Positions 42,924-54,726 of a DNA stretch of 64,000 nucleotides are shown here, in pieces. The DNA is from Dacryopinax spathularia (lineage: Eukaryota > Basidiomycota > Dacrymycetes > Dacrymycetales > Dacrymycetaceae). The notes under the pieces are model-generated. The model had not been told where the DNA came from. It ran no database searches and worked only from the letters and a program-made list of their open reading frames with translations. Where the stretch lies: positions 496,001 to 560,000 of the forward strand of contig JBBPFI010000007.1 in the NCBI GenBank assembly GCA_037974965.1, in the 5' to 3' direction. The position numbers and the translations under genes were made by a program. Each line of letters starts with the position of its first letter. Positions within the stretch are counted from its first letter, which is position 1.

Positions 42924-44861
42924 TTACATTATCAAGTACGAAACACTCTTCCCGTCCGCGCCCGCAGTCCGCGGCCGGATAAATCGAATCGGTACAACCT
43001 CGCTCGCCTTTTCCTGCCGTCCTCCGCTCCGGGAGGAGAAGCTGAGGGTCGACAGACGCTCCCGGCGGCTGCTGCGTGAGCGAGAGGGGTGGGGTTGTTC
43101 TTCGGGTAGGATGATAGGTGATGGCTGGAGGGTGGAAGGAGGGACGGGTGAGCGTGGGATAGGGGTCGATAGTTGCTGCGGTGCTGGAGGGACGGGGGTC
43201 ATCATGCCCAGCCGGGAGAGCTGGTCGCAGGAAGCAGCGCGTCTGCGTAGGGTTGGAGGGAGGGAGCGGAGCGCGTCGTCCTTCAACGGCGGAGGAGTCG
43301 GGAAGCTGTCCACGGTCTGCATGAGCTCGTCGTAATAGTCGTCCGACAGGACCGAGATATCCGTGAGTACGGACACCGGCCGCCCGGTGGTAGCAGCTTT
43401 TAGGTAGGACATGGACGGGTTGTAGTGCGAGACGCGTAATTCCGGGGAAGAGGGGACGACGCGTAATTGCGGGGATGAGAGCGCAAAGCTACCCTCGTCG
43501 TCGCTCATCGTCGTGCTCGTCGTCATGGATGACACGCTCTCCTGTCTTCCTCTCCCGCCGAACAATGTCGGGGAAGAGTTGGTCGACTGCGGTAGCGTCG
43601 GGGAGGTGTCCATCGTCTGCATGAGGTCGTCGATCGTCTGCATGAGGCGGTCATGGTAATCGCCCGAAAATTCGGAAACGTCCGTGAGCACGGAAACGGG
43701 TCGCTCAGTCTCGACACTCTCGACAAGGGGTGCTGACGGACTGAACGAGGGAGAGACGTGCACTTCGCTGGGAAGCGGCGCGTAACTGCTCCCCTCGCTC
43801 GCCGTCGTACTCGTCGCTAAGGATGAGACGCTCTCCTGTCTCCCTATTCTGCCGAGGAACGTTGGGGAAGAGTTGGACGACTGCGTCGGGGAGAGGACGC
43901 GAAGCTCGTCCTCCTCCAACGGTGGCGGAGTCGGGAAGCTGTCCATCGTCTGCATAAGCTCGTCGTGGTAGCCGTCCGAGAAGGCCGAAATATCCGTGAG
44001 CACGGACATTGGCCTTCCAGGGGGTGGTGCCTTGAGGTGGGACAATAAGGGGTTGAAGGATGTGGAGACGCGCACTTCAGGGGAAAGTGGCATATAGCTG
44101 CTCCCGCCGCTTGTCGTCGTGCTCGTCCTCATGGATGACATGCTTTCCTGTCTCCCTCTCCCAGCGAGGAACGTCGGTGAAGACGAGGTGGACGATTGCT
44201 GCAACGGCGCGGTCGGCGGACGGACTTTGCCCTCGCACTCCTTGTCGCTCCTCCAATACGAGAACCACTCGCGCACAGGCTTCGCGTGTCGCAGATCCTC
44301 CGCGAGCGCATGCTCTACTCCGAACAACCAGGCGATGAGCGCCCCGAACTCGGTTTGCCGCTTGGCGATCATAGCCTGCGATGCCTTAAAGAGCGAAGAC
44401 TTGCGGGAGAGCTTGGGGATCGCGTCCGGCCCTAGGAGCGCATTATGCCCGTCTGCGCAAGGGAGCGACTCGAAGGATGCTGCCCTGTTGGAAGGGTACA
44501 AGCGGGGTGGCTCCTTGTTCCCGCGTTTCTTGCGCGCCTTCTCGAGCGCCGCCAGCTCCGTTCGCAAAATCTGCTGCAGTTCCAGGCAATCTTCCCATTT
44601 CCGGAGGATGTAGAACCCTCCAGGACGCGCCAACGACCGCGTGTAGCGCTGTGAGGATGACGAGGATGAAGAGGATGAGGACGCGATTGATCGGTGAGAG
44701 TAGACGGCGCTGGTCGTGTCGCGCGAGACGTGCGCGCCGTAGTGCCATGCGCCGCTGACTTTTACGGGGTCGGAGAGGACGGCGGTGAAGTATTCGGGGC
44801 AGTCTTTGACGATTGCCCGGCGGTAGTTTTGTGAGTTGATGGGTACGTCGGCGAAGGCCAT
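42924..44861 (-). CDS. PX-like domain protein with three large C-terminal repeats
   Basis: One uninterrupted frame of 645 residues. The N-terminal 200 residues resemble a divergent PX (phosphoinositide-binding) domain: FYILRKWEDCLELQQIL looks like the core R-[RK]-Y/W-x-[DE]-F/C-x-x-L pattern, PRLYPSN like the Pro-rich loop, and FGALIAWLFGVEHAL with PVREWFSYW like the last helices. A poly-Ser loop (61-70) and a Lys-rich insert interrupt it. Residues 223-526 contain three units of about 95-100 residues, each with SSPTF-x(1,3)-GRxGRQES, then GRP/ERP-x-SVLTD-[IV]-S, then a Y-x-[DE]-LMQT motif and usually SFPTPPPL. The tail is Pro/Arg/Ser-rich. Membrane recruitment by the PX-like part and a scaffold role for the repeats are inference. 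Confidence 0.72.
   Translation of the reverse strand: MAFADVPINSQNYRRAIVKDCPEYFTAVLSDPVKVSGAWHYGAHVSRDTTSAVYSHRSIASSSSSSSSSSQRYTRSLARPGGFYILRKWEDCLELQQILRTELAALEKARKKRGNKEPPRLYPSNRAASFESLPCADGHNALLGPDAIPKLSRKSSLFKASQAMIAKRQTEFGALIAWLFGVEHALAEDLRHAKPVREWFSYWRSDKECEGKVRPPTAPLQQSSTSSSPTFLAGRGRQESMSSMRTSTTTSGGSSYMPLSPEVRVSTSFNPLLSHLKAPPPGRPMSVLTDISAFSDGYHDELMQTMDSFPTPPPLEEDELRVLSPTQSSNSSPTFLGRIGRQESVSSLATSTTASEGSSYAPLPSEVHVSPSFSPSAPLVESVETERPVSVLTDVSEFSGDYHDRLMQTIDDLMQTMDTSPTLPQSTNSSPTLFGGRGRQESVSSMTTSTTMSDDEGSFALSSPQLRVVPSSPELRVSHYNPSMSYLKAATTGRPVSVLTDISVLSDDYYDELMQTVDSFPTPPPLKDDALRSLPPTLRRRAASCDQLSRLGMMTPVPPAPQQLSTPIPRSPVPPSTLQPSPIILPEEQPHPSRSRSSRRERLSTLSFSSRSGGRQEKASEVVPIRFIRPRTAGADGKSVSYLIM
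43284..44195 (-). repeat. Three tandem coding repeats of about 290-300 bp
   Basis: Units at about 43914-44195, 43587-43880 and 43284-43583 encode three diverged copies of the same ~95-residue block in the PX-like protein. DNA identity is partial, with conserved cores around the SVLTDIS and LMQT codons, so the duplications are not very recent. Unit 2 contains an extra doubling of the LMQT motif. Confidence 0.75.
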
Positions 44862-47286
44862 GGTTCTGTTGAAAGAGACGAAAGGGTCAGGAACGCGAGT
44901 TGGTAGAAAGAGTTGGCCTGAAGGGACGTACGAGGTTGTATGCTGTCTCTCTCAGACAAGTGACCGTGTACAAGAGGACGATGGTAGGCTAATGGCGCGT
45001 TCACTGGCAGCGAGTAACGGCCGTGCGGGTGTGTGTGAACAATGAAGAATTGTCCGTGGAGTGCTCGTGCTCCTTTTTGCGGATAGGCCCGTCGGTAAGT
45101 TTGTGGCGACTGGCGTCGATTGGCTGTCTGTGATGGTCGGGAGAGTCGGTTGGGAGTCGGTGGACAGATGGGCGTATGGGCGTAAAGTGTATGGGGTGTA
45201 TATCGGCGTGTTCGGTGGGGGTTCGTATGTAAATTATTAGTGAGAGCTGAGGGGGTGTACGCCGGTGCTGCCGAGTGAGACAGACGCGTCCCAGTCTCGG
45301 TACTTGTCAGGGGCGAGTGGGGGGTGGATGGTTACGAGAGTAGTATCGCCGGTACCTGTTGGGAGCCGTTGGTTAGCCGCTGCAAGGGGGGGATACTACG
45401 CGTAGTCGGAAAGGAGGGAGGGAGGAGTGTACATACCTTGGGCATATGAGGGCGGGCGGTCGAGGAGGAGGAGGAGGAGAGAAGGGAAAGAGGAGGGAAG
45501 GCGAGGGGAGAGACGAGCTTGAGTGCAATGGATTGGAGGGGCACGACTGGAATGGAATGTTGCGGTGAGATTATTACACTCTGAGGGCCCTGGATTATGC
45601 TCGGCCAATTCACCACCCCTTTTGGTCAAGTCGGGTGGGTGACGAGCTTACACGAGGCCGGGGTCGGGGGGAGAGTGATGATATACTTGCAAGATGTGCA
45701 ATGTGCAATGCATTTACCCTCTCATAATATTATTGCACCTCATTCGGTTGGCCCGCGCGGAGCACAGCAGGCATATTGGGAATGGGAACGAAACGGGGGG
45801 AAGCGTCCTGTAATGCTCACAACTCTGGCGGAATGTGGAATGCAATAATCAATCAACAAGATGATCAAATCCATCATCGAACCCACCTTCTTTCCCCCTT
45901 CACCATCTTCTTCCCTTCCCTCATCTTCTCTCTCATCCTCCTCCCTCTTCTTCCCGGTCACCCGGGCGCACAACACCTCACATCTTTCCATCAGCTTTCC
46001 ACACGGATGCCAGCTCGGCCAGCGCGTGCAAGCCCGAGATCTCCCACCCCAGTGCGCTTATACGCGACTGTATGCTTCGTGTGCACCCCTTTGATGGCGA
46101 TACACACCCGCATACACTCGCGCATCTGGGGCCCAAAAGTTGGCCAGGAGCACCAAGCCCAAAAGAGGAACTCGCTCAGGTCCCTATTCACCCGCGTCCG
46201 CCAGGGTCCAACGCCACGCTGAGCTAAGCCGATGAGCACACGCTCCCAAATCAAAGTGCAACAGCACCCGGTAAAATTCCTCCGCGGTCTAGAGCCCCGT
46301 TGAATAATTCTCCGGGTGTTGAGAGCTTGTGCTGTTCTTTCGCTCGCTCGTCACACCTGCTTCTGCGTGATATCACACCCCTCACCCTCTCACTTCACTC
46401 TTTCACTTCACTTCAGAAGCAGCAGCGAGCGTCATTGGCCAGCCGCGGTCGAGTCAGGGAATCCTGATTCTGAAAACGGACACGCTTGTGGTGGTGTATG
46501 GGTGTTCCCGGAACGGGCCGGCCATTCCCACATGCGTACATATTCCAGATCAGCGATCCCTCGCTCTTCGCCGAAGTTGAGCCCGTTTCCAAGAGCACAA
46601 GCAATTGCAAGGTGAATGCGGTGTGTGGGAGGGGCAATATCCTGCCGAGCTCGAATTGCGGCTTATCTCTCCCTGGTCCTGTCCGGCTGCGAGGGGCATG
46701 AAAGTAGGGGATTTTCCCACCATATAGTTATCAGCTTACCATTGGCCTTGCACCTGCAATGCAGTTGTGGCCAGTCGGGCTTGCCCTGACCTGGCAAACT
46801 CGTAGATGGCCGAATAACCCCTCCCTATCCTTCATGACAGTCCCAATTCGGGAAACATGTAAAAGTGCCGTATCGTGGTGTCGTGCCAAGTCATTCAGGC
46901 ACACATTCATCCCATAAGAATATGAACGATATTCCACCTCACTGCTTAGTGTGTGGCACAAGCCGAAATCCCGGCCGGAGGAAGAGGAACGGAATAACTC
47001 CCGCTTTCCCGTGGAGAGTTGCGTTCCAACTGAACCTTCTATCCTGCGTCGCGCGAGACATCGTCATACCCCTCCCTCGCTCTGTCCCTCTGTCCCTATC
47101 TGGCTTTGAATGGGCAGCAGGGTCGAGCCAATACTGGTTTGGAGTAGGAGGGCTTGCAGTGTGGATTGGGGTTTACGAGATAGGAATGCAGTATGATGAT
47201 TGGTAACGATATTCTCGTCCCAAGGGATGGTTGGACAGTCCAGTTATAGTAGGAGCAAGCCACCTCACCAAGGACAAAGTTGAACT

Positions 47287-47733
47287 CTACGCCCGACGAT
47301 CACCCTCACCCTCCCCAGCCGATCTTTCGCACATCATTCCTACAAGCCGATAGACCGCGCTTTCCAAGGCGCTAGCAGAGCAAAGCTGCTGCTGCAGAAC
47401 AGGCACTTCAGAATCCCCCAATCGCCGATCCTCATTGTCCTCATTATCACCTGACCAATGATCCTCCCACAAGAGAACACGATCGGGCGTTAGTCCTTGA
47501 TATCCATATCTCTGGTTCGACACTGCTAAACCCAGTACTGTGGTAATCCCTTGCGGGTGCCCGATCATCAGCTGTTTACTGAGGCATTCTTGTGTGCTCT
47601 GGGATGGGCTGTTCGTTCCGGTTTGTTGGACGCGATTGACTATGATGATTGAGAACATTGTACTATTGGGACCACATAATCGGTGTACACGACTCTTTTG
47701 CGCTCTGGACGACGAGGAACAAGCCGGGGCCAT
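47287..47733 (-). CDS. Hypothetical ORF, weak
   Basis: An open frame starting at an ATG near 47733 (MAPACSSSSRAQ) or at 47661 (MFSIIIVNRV) ends at 47287. The part after the second ATG, about 124 residues, has protein-like composition with Gln, Gly and hydrophobic residues and an acidic GDNEDNED stretch. No family is recognised. An ORF of similar length overlaps it on the + strand (47649-48065), which lowers confidence for both. Confidence 0.3.
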   Translation of the reverse strand: MAPACSSSSRAQKSRVHRLCGPNSTMFSIIIVNRVQQTGTNSPSQSTQECLSKQLMIGHPQGITTVLGLAVSNQRYGYQGLTPDRVLLWEDHWSGDNEDNEDRRLGDSEVPVLQQQLCSASALESAVYRLVGMMCERSAGEGEGDRRA

Positions 47734-48414
47734 GGGCGTGGGAGTTCCCAGAGCAGCTAGAAGAGGATGCGCTGGCACCACCAGACATCCCCGGAAGTGC
47801 TCAGCACAAGAGGACAATAACTTCCCTTGCCCTCGCTCGCTTCACCTCGTCTTCCGTTCACGACAACTTCGGCAGCCGATGGCTCGCTTCTCGACCCGCT
47901 CGCCACATCTTCTCCTCCAAACCCTCCTCCTCATCCGACGTCGTCTTCTTAGTCGTTAGGGTCGCTCCACCTTCGTCTCTCCTGGCTCCAAATCCGGACA
48001 AAGCACGCGGACGGACATTCGTTCACCGCCCCTTCTCCCCCAACAAGTCCGAGGTTCTCGGTTGAATTGCTTACAGCGGCCCGCTGGGGTTGCCTAATCA
48101 GGCGAGAGATTCACCACCCCCGCCCTCATTCCGCGCCGGGGCTCGTGAAGACCGAGATCGTCGCATTCTACCTTCTTCTGCTAGGTCAATCGGGTCTCCA
48201 TATTTGGGCAGTTGCCGACCATAAGCGCTAACTACAGAGGAAGATGGGTCCCACCCATCAACTACTGTATCGCGGTCGTTCATGCTCTCCCTCGGGGACT
48301 GTATACCTTCCTCCGGCTTAGTTCGTGATTTCTAGCCCCGATCTATGATCCACTGCCAGCGAATAACCGGCGTGAGAACCCGAACCTCGGAGTAGACCAG
48401 CTCTCGCTAGCATG

Positions 48415-48867
48415 TTAACGTAACACAGCTTCGGAATTCACCAGCGGCCGCGACGAACTGCATTTGCAGAGATCGCTCACCGATCGGGCGCGGTTCATGC
48501 GCCGAGCCGAGGCGGGAAGCGTCGACGCGAGAAGCTGGGCGAGTCGGTGCGTTGTGATCGGCTGGAGGGCCGTTGGGGATGGATGAAGTTCTGCATCTGC
48601 GATTGTAATGTCTGTGATTGGAGTGAAGCATGGTGTGTGCCTTCGTGCCTTCGGCGCGGCTTGGTAACGAGGTTGCTTCTTTGGATGCGTTGATGCGCGC
48701 GAGGCACGGGCACGCCCTGGCCTCGAGGCATTGTTATTGCGGAACTGAACGAGCAGGAGAGCGCCATTGTCCAACATAATCGACATAAACATAGTTTGGT
48801 ATAGTTCCTTTACTTTTTCGGAAGCAAGGCGGTGAGAATAATGTTGTACAGTTGCGTCAACTACCAT
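48415..48867 (-). CDS. Hypothetical ORF of 150 residues, weak
   Basis: A minus-strand frame from an ATG at 48867. The first 40 residues are amphipathic (LASEKVKELYQTMFMSIML), the rest is Arg/Ala/Ser/Pro-rich and looks disordered. No family is recognised and no intron is needed. It lies just downstream of the end of the ABC transporter neighbour and could equally be noncoding. Confidence 0.3.
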   Translation of the reverse strand: MVVDATVQHYSHRLASEKVKELYQTMFMSIMLDNGALLLVQFRNNNASRPGRARASRASTHPKKQPRYQAAPKARRHTPCFTPITDITIADAELHPSPTALQPITTHRLAQLLASTLPASARRMNRARSVSDLCKCSSSRPLVNSEAVLR

Positions 48868-48981
48868 ACATATGCGTGTTCCCCGGATAGCAATTCGCTG
48901 CTCTCGCGTTGGGGATGAAGAAAGATTTGTAGATGTGAGGAAAGGATGATCGGGATCGGGTCTTGTCCATTGCCCTATCTA

Positions 48982-51900
48982 TCATCGTCTTTCCTTTACG
49001 AAGAAGTGCAGCATGATGTAGCTCAGGATGGTGAACACCCCGAACTCGATCGCGAGGATGGCAATGTCAGGCCACCAATACGCCTATAGCAGTTTTGTTA
49101 GCGGCTACCCCAACGATTCTAAGGTGAACACTCACGTTGGCCTTGAAGCCGAATGCGGACAGGATCGTCGCTGACGGTATGTCAAGCTCGATGCCGTACT
49201 TGGTCTGCTTGAGCTGCAGGTATTGCAGCTCGTTCACCAGCAGTGCCTCGTACGCTGCATGGAAGAACGAGATCGTCTGAATCCAACCCAAACCGACTGG
49301 CATGGATTGGAAGTTGATCAACAGGCCAGCGAAGAGCAGGCTATGTCGCCATGTCAGAAACGGTTGCACGCCCAAGGCAAGAGATCACTTACTTGAACAG
49401 CATGACGAGCGTGCCGCAAAGGCTCGCAACGCTCGTGTCTGCGATTGCGATCGACAACAGCAATACCACGCTCGCCGTAGTAAGGTTGAAGAACACAAGA
49501 GCGAGCATGAACTTCCAGAAGCTCGCCACCTCAGGCACTAAGCCGACAAGACCATAGACAATGCCTCCAAACACCATAGGCGGTACGACCCGCAGAGGCA
49601 GGACGTCAAACAGGACCTTCGAGGCGAAGTAGGTGAACGAGGTGTAGTACCCGTTCGCGCGTTCGCGCATGAAGAGCAGACGCTCATTGGCGAATATACC
49701 GAGGCTTGACAGGCACGAGAAGCCGAAGAGAGCCAGGGCGAAGAAGAATAGGCCGAGGCGGTTCTGGAAACCGGGGATGTCGTTCGGCAGTTGGTAGAAG
49801 AAGAATCCACATCCCACTGCAACAACTCAGCTACCAGCCCGTATGCGTAGAGCAGAGAATGTACTCACATGCTATGATAATTGATGAAACGTAGTGCGTC
49901 GTGAGCAACCACGGGTTGCGGTACAGGTTCTTGAATGCCCTGCCGCTCAGTATGCGGAACTGAGTGGGCCAGCTCGCCCTAAGATGCGAATGCAGCCCCG
50001 TTTGACCAGGCGGACCAAGCTCCGCAGCGCTTGAGTCGTGCAGGCCATTGGCCCCATTCTCTGACTCGGCACTGAAAGCCTCGATTTCCGCCCGAATAGA
50101 GGCGGCGATGTCGCTCGAGGCGTACGCGTCCACGAGCGCTTGCAGCTCGGGCGAGAGAGTCTGAGGAGCAATCGTGCCCGAGCCGGAAGTGACTATAGAC
50201 ATGAGCTGCGACGTCTTGCGCCGGATGAAGGAGGTGTTGTCGTCCGGATGAGGCGAGCGGGACTGGGCTTCTGTCTCTTCAGCCGCTGCTGTCGAGGAGG
50301 AACTGGACTGGCCAGGGACGTTCGAGCGATGGAGGAAACCTTGCTCTTCGTCCAGGCCTTCATCGCCTACTGAGGCTAGGACGGGCGAGGAATTGGATCG
50401 AGTTGTCCTGCTTGACTCGCCGCTTGCTTTCATCGTCAAATCAACTGGTTCCACGTTAGCCACAAACAGTGATCCAAACGACGAAGGGACTTACTGAGAT
50501 AATCGGCAATGTTGAACCCAGGAGGGCAGGGACTTCCGATCCTCTCGAAGTACTCCTGACATTTTGCCAGCTCGCCAGAATAGACCGTCCTCCCCTTAGC
50601 AAGCAACACAAGCTGATCAAACAGCGCCACGATGTTGCTCCTCGGCTGGTGAATCGTGAACACCACCGTGCGATTATAGTCCTTCGCGAGGCTGACAAGG
50701 CTTTCCACGACATTGTACGCGTTAAACGCATCGAGGCCGCTGGTGGGCTCGTCGAGGAATAGGATGCTAGGGCTCGTGACGAGCTCGCAGGCGATGCTTA
50801 CGCGACGTTTCTCGCCGCCGGAGATGGAGCGTTGGCCGGATTCGCCGATCCTACTGTCCTTTATGCCGAGAATACCGAGCTCTTGCATCGTCTCGAGTGT
50901 ACGGTACTGCTTGGCGGCGAAGCTCATGTCCCTTGGCAGGCGGAGGAGGGCAGAGTACAGCACGGTCTCGTATACCGTGAGCGTGGGCATGAGGCAGTCT
51001 TCCTGGTCCACAAAGCCCATCACTTTCCTGAACGTGGCGTCGGAGACTTCGCGGCCGTTGACGAGCGTGACGCCGCCAACCGCACCGCGCTTCTGCTTGC
51101 GAGCGAGGATATCCAAAAGGGTGGACTTGCCTGCACCGGAGGCGCCCATGATCGCCATGACTGTTCCAGGCCGAACAGAGCCGGTGATGTTCTCCAAGAT
51201 TTGTTTGCCATTGAGAGAGTAGGAGAGGTTGGAGAAGTGCAGCGAGGCGGGGACGTGCTCAGACATGAGCTTCGCGGCTTCGTCTGCTGGTAGGCGCACG
51301 CCGCCTTGACCGTCGTGGCTCGTCCTGCCGAGGTACCAGAACACTGCGCGCAGGTCGGTATCACATATATGCTGCTTATGGGAAAGTGCACGTACGGATG
51401 CTGGCGAGAATGAACACCGCCCCGGCAGCGGCCGCACTCAACGCCACCCAGATGCTGTTATCCGGCTTCTCGGGTCGCTCATATCCAGGCACCATCGTAT
51501 AATGGATACACTCGCCACCATAGCAGCTCAGTGTGATGCTCTTGTCTCCGAAAACCTCCTCAATGAGCTCGTCCATCGCGGGCTCTTCGAACGAGCACTT
51601 GTTGCCTTTGCAGTTGAACTGTGCCGGGCCTTTGATCGCCTCTGTCAAGAATTCGGACAGGTCTGCCGCGCAAAGTCAGCATATATGCGCATAAGTGGGT
51701 AAAAGTTGGGACAGACCGATGCTTCCCTCCTCTCCACACAGCATCTTCCCAGGCACGCACTTGCATTTGAGCGTATCGCATCCATAGCTCAGCTGGTCAG
51801 TGCCGTTCTCGTATCCAGGAGTAAGCGAGGCCTTGCACGTATCAAGAGCGCAGTAGAACGACTCTTCCTGGTCCACCCAGAACTGGAATGCGCAGGAGCT

Positions 51901-52832
51901 GTCCTTCTTGTTGCAGGTGAAGGTTGCTTGTGGCTTGCGATCACCGAGCTGGTCCAGGATCTTTCGGTCTGCGACAGGTGGGGTCAGCTTAATCCCTGGG
52001 CAAGGGCCGAAGGCACGACGCACTCGTTACATCGCACATCTGATGATTCTCCCACACGGTCAAACCCCCGGTATAGCACGTCATGTTACTGATCCCCTCG
52101 CCAGGATCCTCAACCTCAGGGGGCACCCTAATCGCGAGCGGGAACCCATCGCACGCACTATCCTTCGTACACACTGTCATTGCCCAAATTAGTACCCCAT
52201 CCGCCCGTCCTAATGCGGGTGACCATACCATTGCAGTTGATCCCACTCCAGCCGTCTTTGCAGTGGCATTGTTCTCCCGGTGGGCGGAGATGTCGCTCGG
52301 AGCCATCGGCTAAGGAATCACACACTAGGAGCAAGAACGATGAGAGAGGGGCGGGATAGGGGGACGGGAGGGCTTACGCGGCGTCAGGCAGTCGATACCG
52401 CCCCATCCTGGTGGGCATTTGCATTGCCCGTCGTAGTCGCTGCATTCGCCAAACTACAGAGGGTTAGACCGAAGTTCTCATGGAGAGGTAAGGATGCATA
52501 CCTGACCACAGGAGAATGCAGGCAGTTGGCAGTTGAAGCACGGCGGACACTTCTCTCTCGGTGCTATTCAACATCATCAGATACCGCTCTTCCCGTCAAG
52601 CAACCATGCCTCACCGAAGTCAGAAAGCGGGTTGACGTCCTGAAAGACATTTAGAACTAGTTCAAGGTTGGCATGACATGCCTCGACTTACGTTACTGGA
52701 ATATGCGCTCGACCATCGACCGGAGTATACGTTCCGTATCGGTGCTGCAGATGTCGCGTTCGCCAGTGCCTCTGCCGTTGGCAGCAGAACGAGTGCTGCC
52801 TCCAGCAGTGCCCACGGTAGGTATCTGACCAT
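48982..52832 (-). CDS. ABCG-family transporter with extracellular Cys-rich/EGF-like region (Adp1-like)
   Basis: Thirteen exons join in phase to 1,074 residues: 52692-52832, 52615-52639, 52502-52563, 52378-52453, 52229-52324, 52024-52173, 51717-51968, 51396-51662, 50495-51343, 49869-50444, 49393-49816, 49136-49340, 48982-49083. Residues 1-24 are a signal peptide. A long lumenal or extracellular Cys-rich part follows with EGF-like loops ([24 protein letters not shown]). A membrane helix ([19 protein letters not shown]) leads to the ATPase: Walker [10 protein letters not shown], signature SISGGEKRR, Walker [13 protein letters not shown], then IHQPRS. After a Ser-rich linker, the C-terminal ABC2 membrane domain has about six helices ([24 protein letters not shown] and others). 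Domain order and length match yeast Adp1. The substrate is unknown. The microexon of 25 nt and dense introns over the EGF part are notable. Confidence 0.95.
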
Positions 52833-53228
52833 CGTACTGCGGTCTAGAGGTGGTGGGTAGGTAAGGAGATGTTGAGCCTCCCCTGAGCCAAAGTCAACCC
52901 TGGTAGCAGCAGTGACCTTGCCCAATTCACAAGGGGCGAGCGACGGCGTCACCCCGTTTCCCGCAGCGCGACGTCCATCGGTGGCTGTGCTGTTGTTCTC
53001 CGATTGGCTGACCGGTTGATACCCCGGATCGGTGGGCGCTTCTCACCTCCCTTCGCCAAGGCCCGGATGAGTACAGGGATTCGGGCCGCTTCGGCCTATC
53101 CATTGCTGCACCACCGCTCAGTCAATTTGACATTAATTGGGCTATAAGGTGCATGATTCACCTCTTCCCCGCTTTATCCTTCTCCGTCCTCTCTCATTCA
53201 TCTGGTCTCCTGTCTGCTCAGCTCTGAC
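52833..53228. promoter_or_regulatory. Divergent promoter region, ABC transporter and aminotransferase
   Basis: 396 bp separate two divergent start codons, so both promoters lie here. A GC-rich stretch with ATTGGCT (CCAAT-type box on the minus strand is ATTGG) occurs near 53002-53010 and another ATTGGGC near 53136. No other gene fits. Confidence 0.45.
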
Positions 53229-54726
53229 ATGGCTCCTGTAGCGACACAATCCAGCACTCAGCCATCTCATGAGGATGGCGTGCCTGCAGCCGTTAAGGTG
53301 CCCCAACCGGCTCCAGGACCGCTGAGCGACGACTACTACCGCAGCTTCCTGAGCGAGCTCAGCAAGTCGCGCATGCCCAGTGCCAGTGCGTCCTTCTTCC
53401 ACCGACCTAGCCTTCCAATACTGAGGCATGTATAGTCCGCGGCTTATTCCCACTTGAGCTCACCCCGGGGCTCATCTCCATGCTCGCGGGCAAGCCGAAT
53501 CCAGGTGCATTCCCCATTAACAGCATCAGCGTGAACGTGCAGGATCCATGGGACCCGACGAAGAATGTGGACCTGAAGATTGAGGACAAGGATATGGCTG
53601 AGGCGCTCCAGTATGGTGCGACTGCGGGCATGCCGAGGCTGGTGTCGTGGTTTGAAGAGTTGCAGGAGGAGGTGCATGGAAGGGGAAAGGGTGAGGGGTG
53701 GAGGATCAGCATGGGGAGTGGGAGCCAGGATCTGCTCTATAAGGTGGGAGCCCACAGTTTGTTGCCCGTTCCACAACTCATACCCTGCAGGCATTCCTCG
53801 CCCTGCTGAATCCGGAAGACAGCTGCCTCATCGAAGCCCCAGTCTATGCCGGTGTAATCCCCATGATCGACAGCATCAAGTGCAACATCGTCGAAGTGCC
53901 AACCGACTACGACGGGATCGACGCCACCCACCTGCGGGAGATCCTCGAGTCCTGGCCCGAAGGCAAGCCGTACCCCAAGGTCCTCTACACCGTTCCGTAC
54001 GGCTGCAACCCCTCGGGCGCGACCGCACCCGATTCCCGGCGACGAGAGGTTCTTGCTCTCGCGCGCAAGTACCATTTCTTGATCATGGAGGACGACCCGT
54101 ACTTCTACCTCTACTACGGCACTGCTCCACGGCCGACATCCTACTTCGCACTTGAGAAACAGGACGGACAAGGTACGGGCCACGTAATCCGGTTCGACAG
54201 TCTGAGCAAGATTCTTTCCTCCGGTCTCCGGATCGGGTGGGCAAGTGGGCCAAAAGTCCTTTTGGACGCGTTTGACCTGCATACATCCACCGCCAACCTC
54301 CAACCGTCATCGACGACACAGTCGATCACTTTCGCCTACCTGAAGTATATCGGCCTGGATGGGTTCCTCAAGCACACCGAGCGCGTGAGTGCGTTCTACG
54401 GCGCTAAAGCCGCCGTGTTCGAGCGAGCGATGAAGAAGCACCTCACGGGGCTGGCGACATGGGCATACCCCAATGCAGGGATGTTCTTCTGGTTTAAGCT
54501 TAAGCTGCCGCCGGCACCCGGCGCACCGGAGGGAGACAGCAATACTCTCATTGCGGAGAAGGCGTTCAAGAATGGTGTACTTGCCCTGCCGGGCACGGCG
54601 TTCTTCCCTAAGGGCCAGCCGACCCCATATGTTCGGGCAGCGTTTAGCTTGTTGAGCGAGGAGGAGGCGGATGAGGCGCTTCGCCGGCTGGCGGAAACTG
54701 TCAAGCAGGAGCAGGCCGCTGCCTGA
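53229..54726 (+). CDS. Aromatic amino-acid aminotransferase (Aro8-like, class I/II PLP enzyme)
   Basis: Three exons (53229-53385, 53436-53743, 53791-54726) join in phase to 466 residues. Residues GLFPLELTPGLISMLAGKPNP begin the conserved part, followed by LQYGATAGMPRL and MGSGSQDLLYK. The aspartate/aromatic aminotransferase fold is shown by YGCNPSG, MEDDPYFYLYY, and SLSKILSSGLRIGW, in which Lys295 should bind pyridoxal phosphate. Near the C-terminus KGQPTPYVRAAFS carries the substrate-carboxylate Arg. Enzymes of this type transfer amino groups between phenylalanine, tyrosine, tryptophan or 2-aminoadipate and oxo acids in the cytosol. The exact substrate is not readable. The upstream leader is C/T-rich. 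Confidence 0.95.

Larger units (their letters stand above)
44862..48981. other. Four-kilobase gene-poor region with polypurine tracts
   Basis: Apart from two weak ORF calls listed separately, no gene is supported. A strong G/A tract lies on + at about 45443-45512 (GGAGGAGGAGG...), and a C/T-rich stretch at about 45880-45960. These resemble the C/T-rich leaders of other genes, so unannotated transcripts are possible. No tRNA-like or repeat structure was recognised. Confidence 0.45.
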
